Positions 5,727 through 5,938 of a stretch of 5,938 nt of DNA are shown here, in pieces. Each line of letters begins with the position of its first letter. Position 1 is the first letter of the stretch. Under the pieces are notes generated by a model. That model was given only the letters and a program-made list of their open reading frames with translations, was not told the origin of the DNA and made no database searches. The stretch is from Pseudomonadota bacterium (GTDB lineage Bacteria; Pseudomonadota; Gammaproteobacteria; Xanthomonadales; Xanthomonadaceae): contig JAEXNZ010000240.1 in the NCBI GenBank assembly GCA_023439425.1, positions 1 to 5,938 of the forward strand, in the 5' to 3' direction. Position numbers and translations under genes: made by a program.

Positions 5727-5938
5727 GTGGTGAGGAACCATCCGAAGCGGGGCGATTTGGATGCGCTGCATGTTCTGCAAACCTACACAGGGGCGGAAGC
5801 GCGCGACTGGGCGAATGCGTGGCTGTCTGTCTTCGGGCCCTATCACCAAGGTGTGAACACCAATCGCTTCATGTGGCACGTTTTCAGCGGTGGGCGCTAT
5901 CGCTGCCTGAGCGGGGTGCAGGCAATGGAGGCCTATGC
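5727..5938 (+). CDS. Hypothetical protein, 5' part only (cut by window edge)
   Basis: An open frame starts at GTG 5727 (or the adjacent GTG 5730) and continues without a stop for 70 codons to the window end. AGGAAA (5713-5718), overlapping the previous stop, lies 8 bases before GTG 5727. GAGGA (5721-5725) lies 4 bases before GTG 5730, so either start works. No signal peptide is visible; it begins with charged residues (VVRNHPKRGDLDAL) and seems cytoplasmic. A central stretch is ARDWANAWLSVFGPY, then NRFMWHVFSGGRYRCLSGVQ. The aromatic FMWHVFS core followed by a Cys-Leu-x-Gly turn faintly recalls the DUF4275 family, but I cannot confirm it. Third codon positions are mostly G/C and the spacing to the DUF4124 gene is 12 bases, supporting a real co-transcribed gene. 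Confidence 0.65.
   Translation, partial: MVRNHPKRGDLDALHVLQTYTGAEARDWANAWLSVFGPYHQGVNTNRFMWHVFSGGRYRCLSGVQAMEAY

Overview
The window looks like a piece of ordinary chromosome from a GC-rich gammaproteobacterium, most likely of the Xanthomonadaceae (Stenotrophomonas/Xanthomonas type). This rests on the strongly G/C-ending codons, the lipoprotein-type S9 peptidase with an HGGPWARD active-site region, the DUF4124 protein with a C-terminal Cys pair, and tightly packed small envelope genes. The assignment is a judgement from protein style, not from a search.

Layout. (1) Positions 2-1441: the tail of an upstream gene (tentative) overlaps a DUF3299 lipoprotein (36-686). That gene overlaps by ATGA an unrecognised membrane-anchored protein with six cysteines (683-1441). 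The three look like the end of one co-directional operon. (2) Positions 1442-1578: a 137-base intergenic region with a possible weak promoter and a clear ribosome binding site. (3) 1579-3666: a prolyl-oligopeptidase-family (S9) serine peptidase, predicted to be a lipoprotein, with a complete Ser/Asp/His triad. It is closed by a strong GNRA-capped intrinsic terminator (3681-3710). (4) 3736-4455: a CPBP-family intramembrane protease with all its motifs. (5) 4456-5223, minus strand: a secreted beta-rich protein with a Cys-Gly-Cys motif. Its stop codon directly abuts the stop of the CPBP gene. (6) 5224-5306: a short divergent promoter region. (7) 5307-5714: a DUF4124 secreted protein, followed 12 bases later by a GTG-initiated gene that runs off the window (5727-5938).

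Nearly every product is exported or membrane-bound: two lipoproteins, a signal-anchor protein, a polytopic membrane protease and two signal-peptide proteins. The region therefore serves the cell envelope, but I see no evidence that the separate transcription units form one pathway. No tRNA, rRNA, CRISPR array, insertion sequence, phage gene or recognisable defence system is present, and I find no convincing new multi-gene system. The most uncharacterised items are the six-cysteine protein partnered with DUF3299, the Cys-Gly-Cys protein, and the truncated gene at the right edge.
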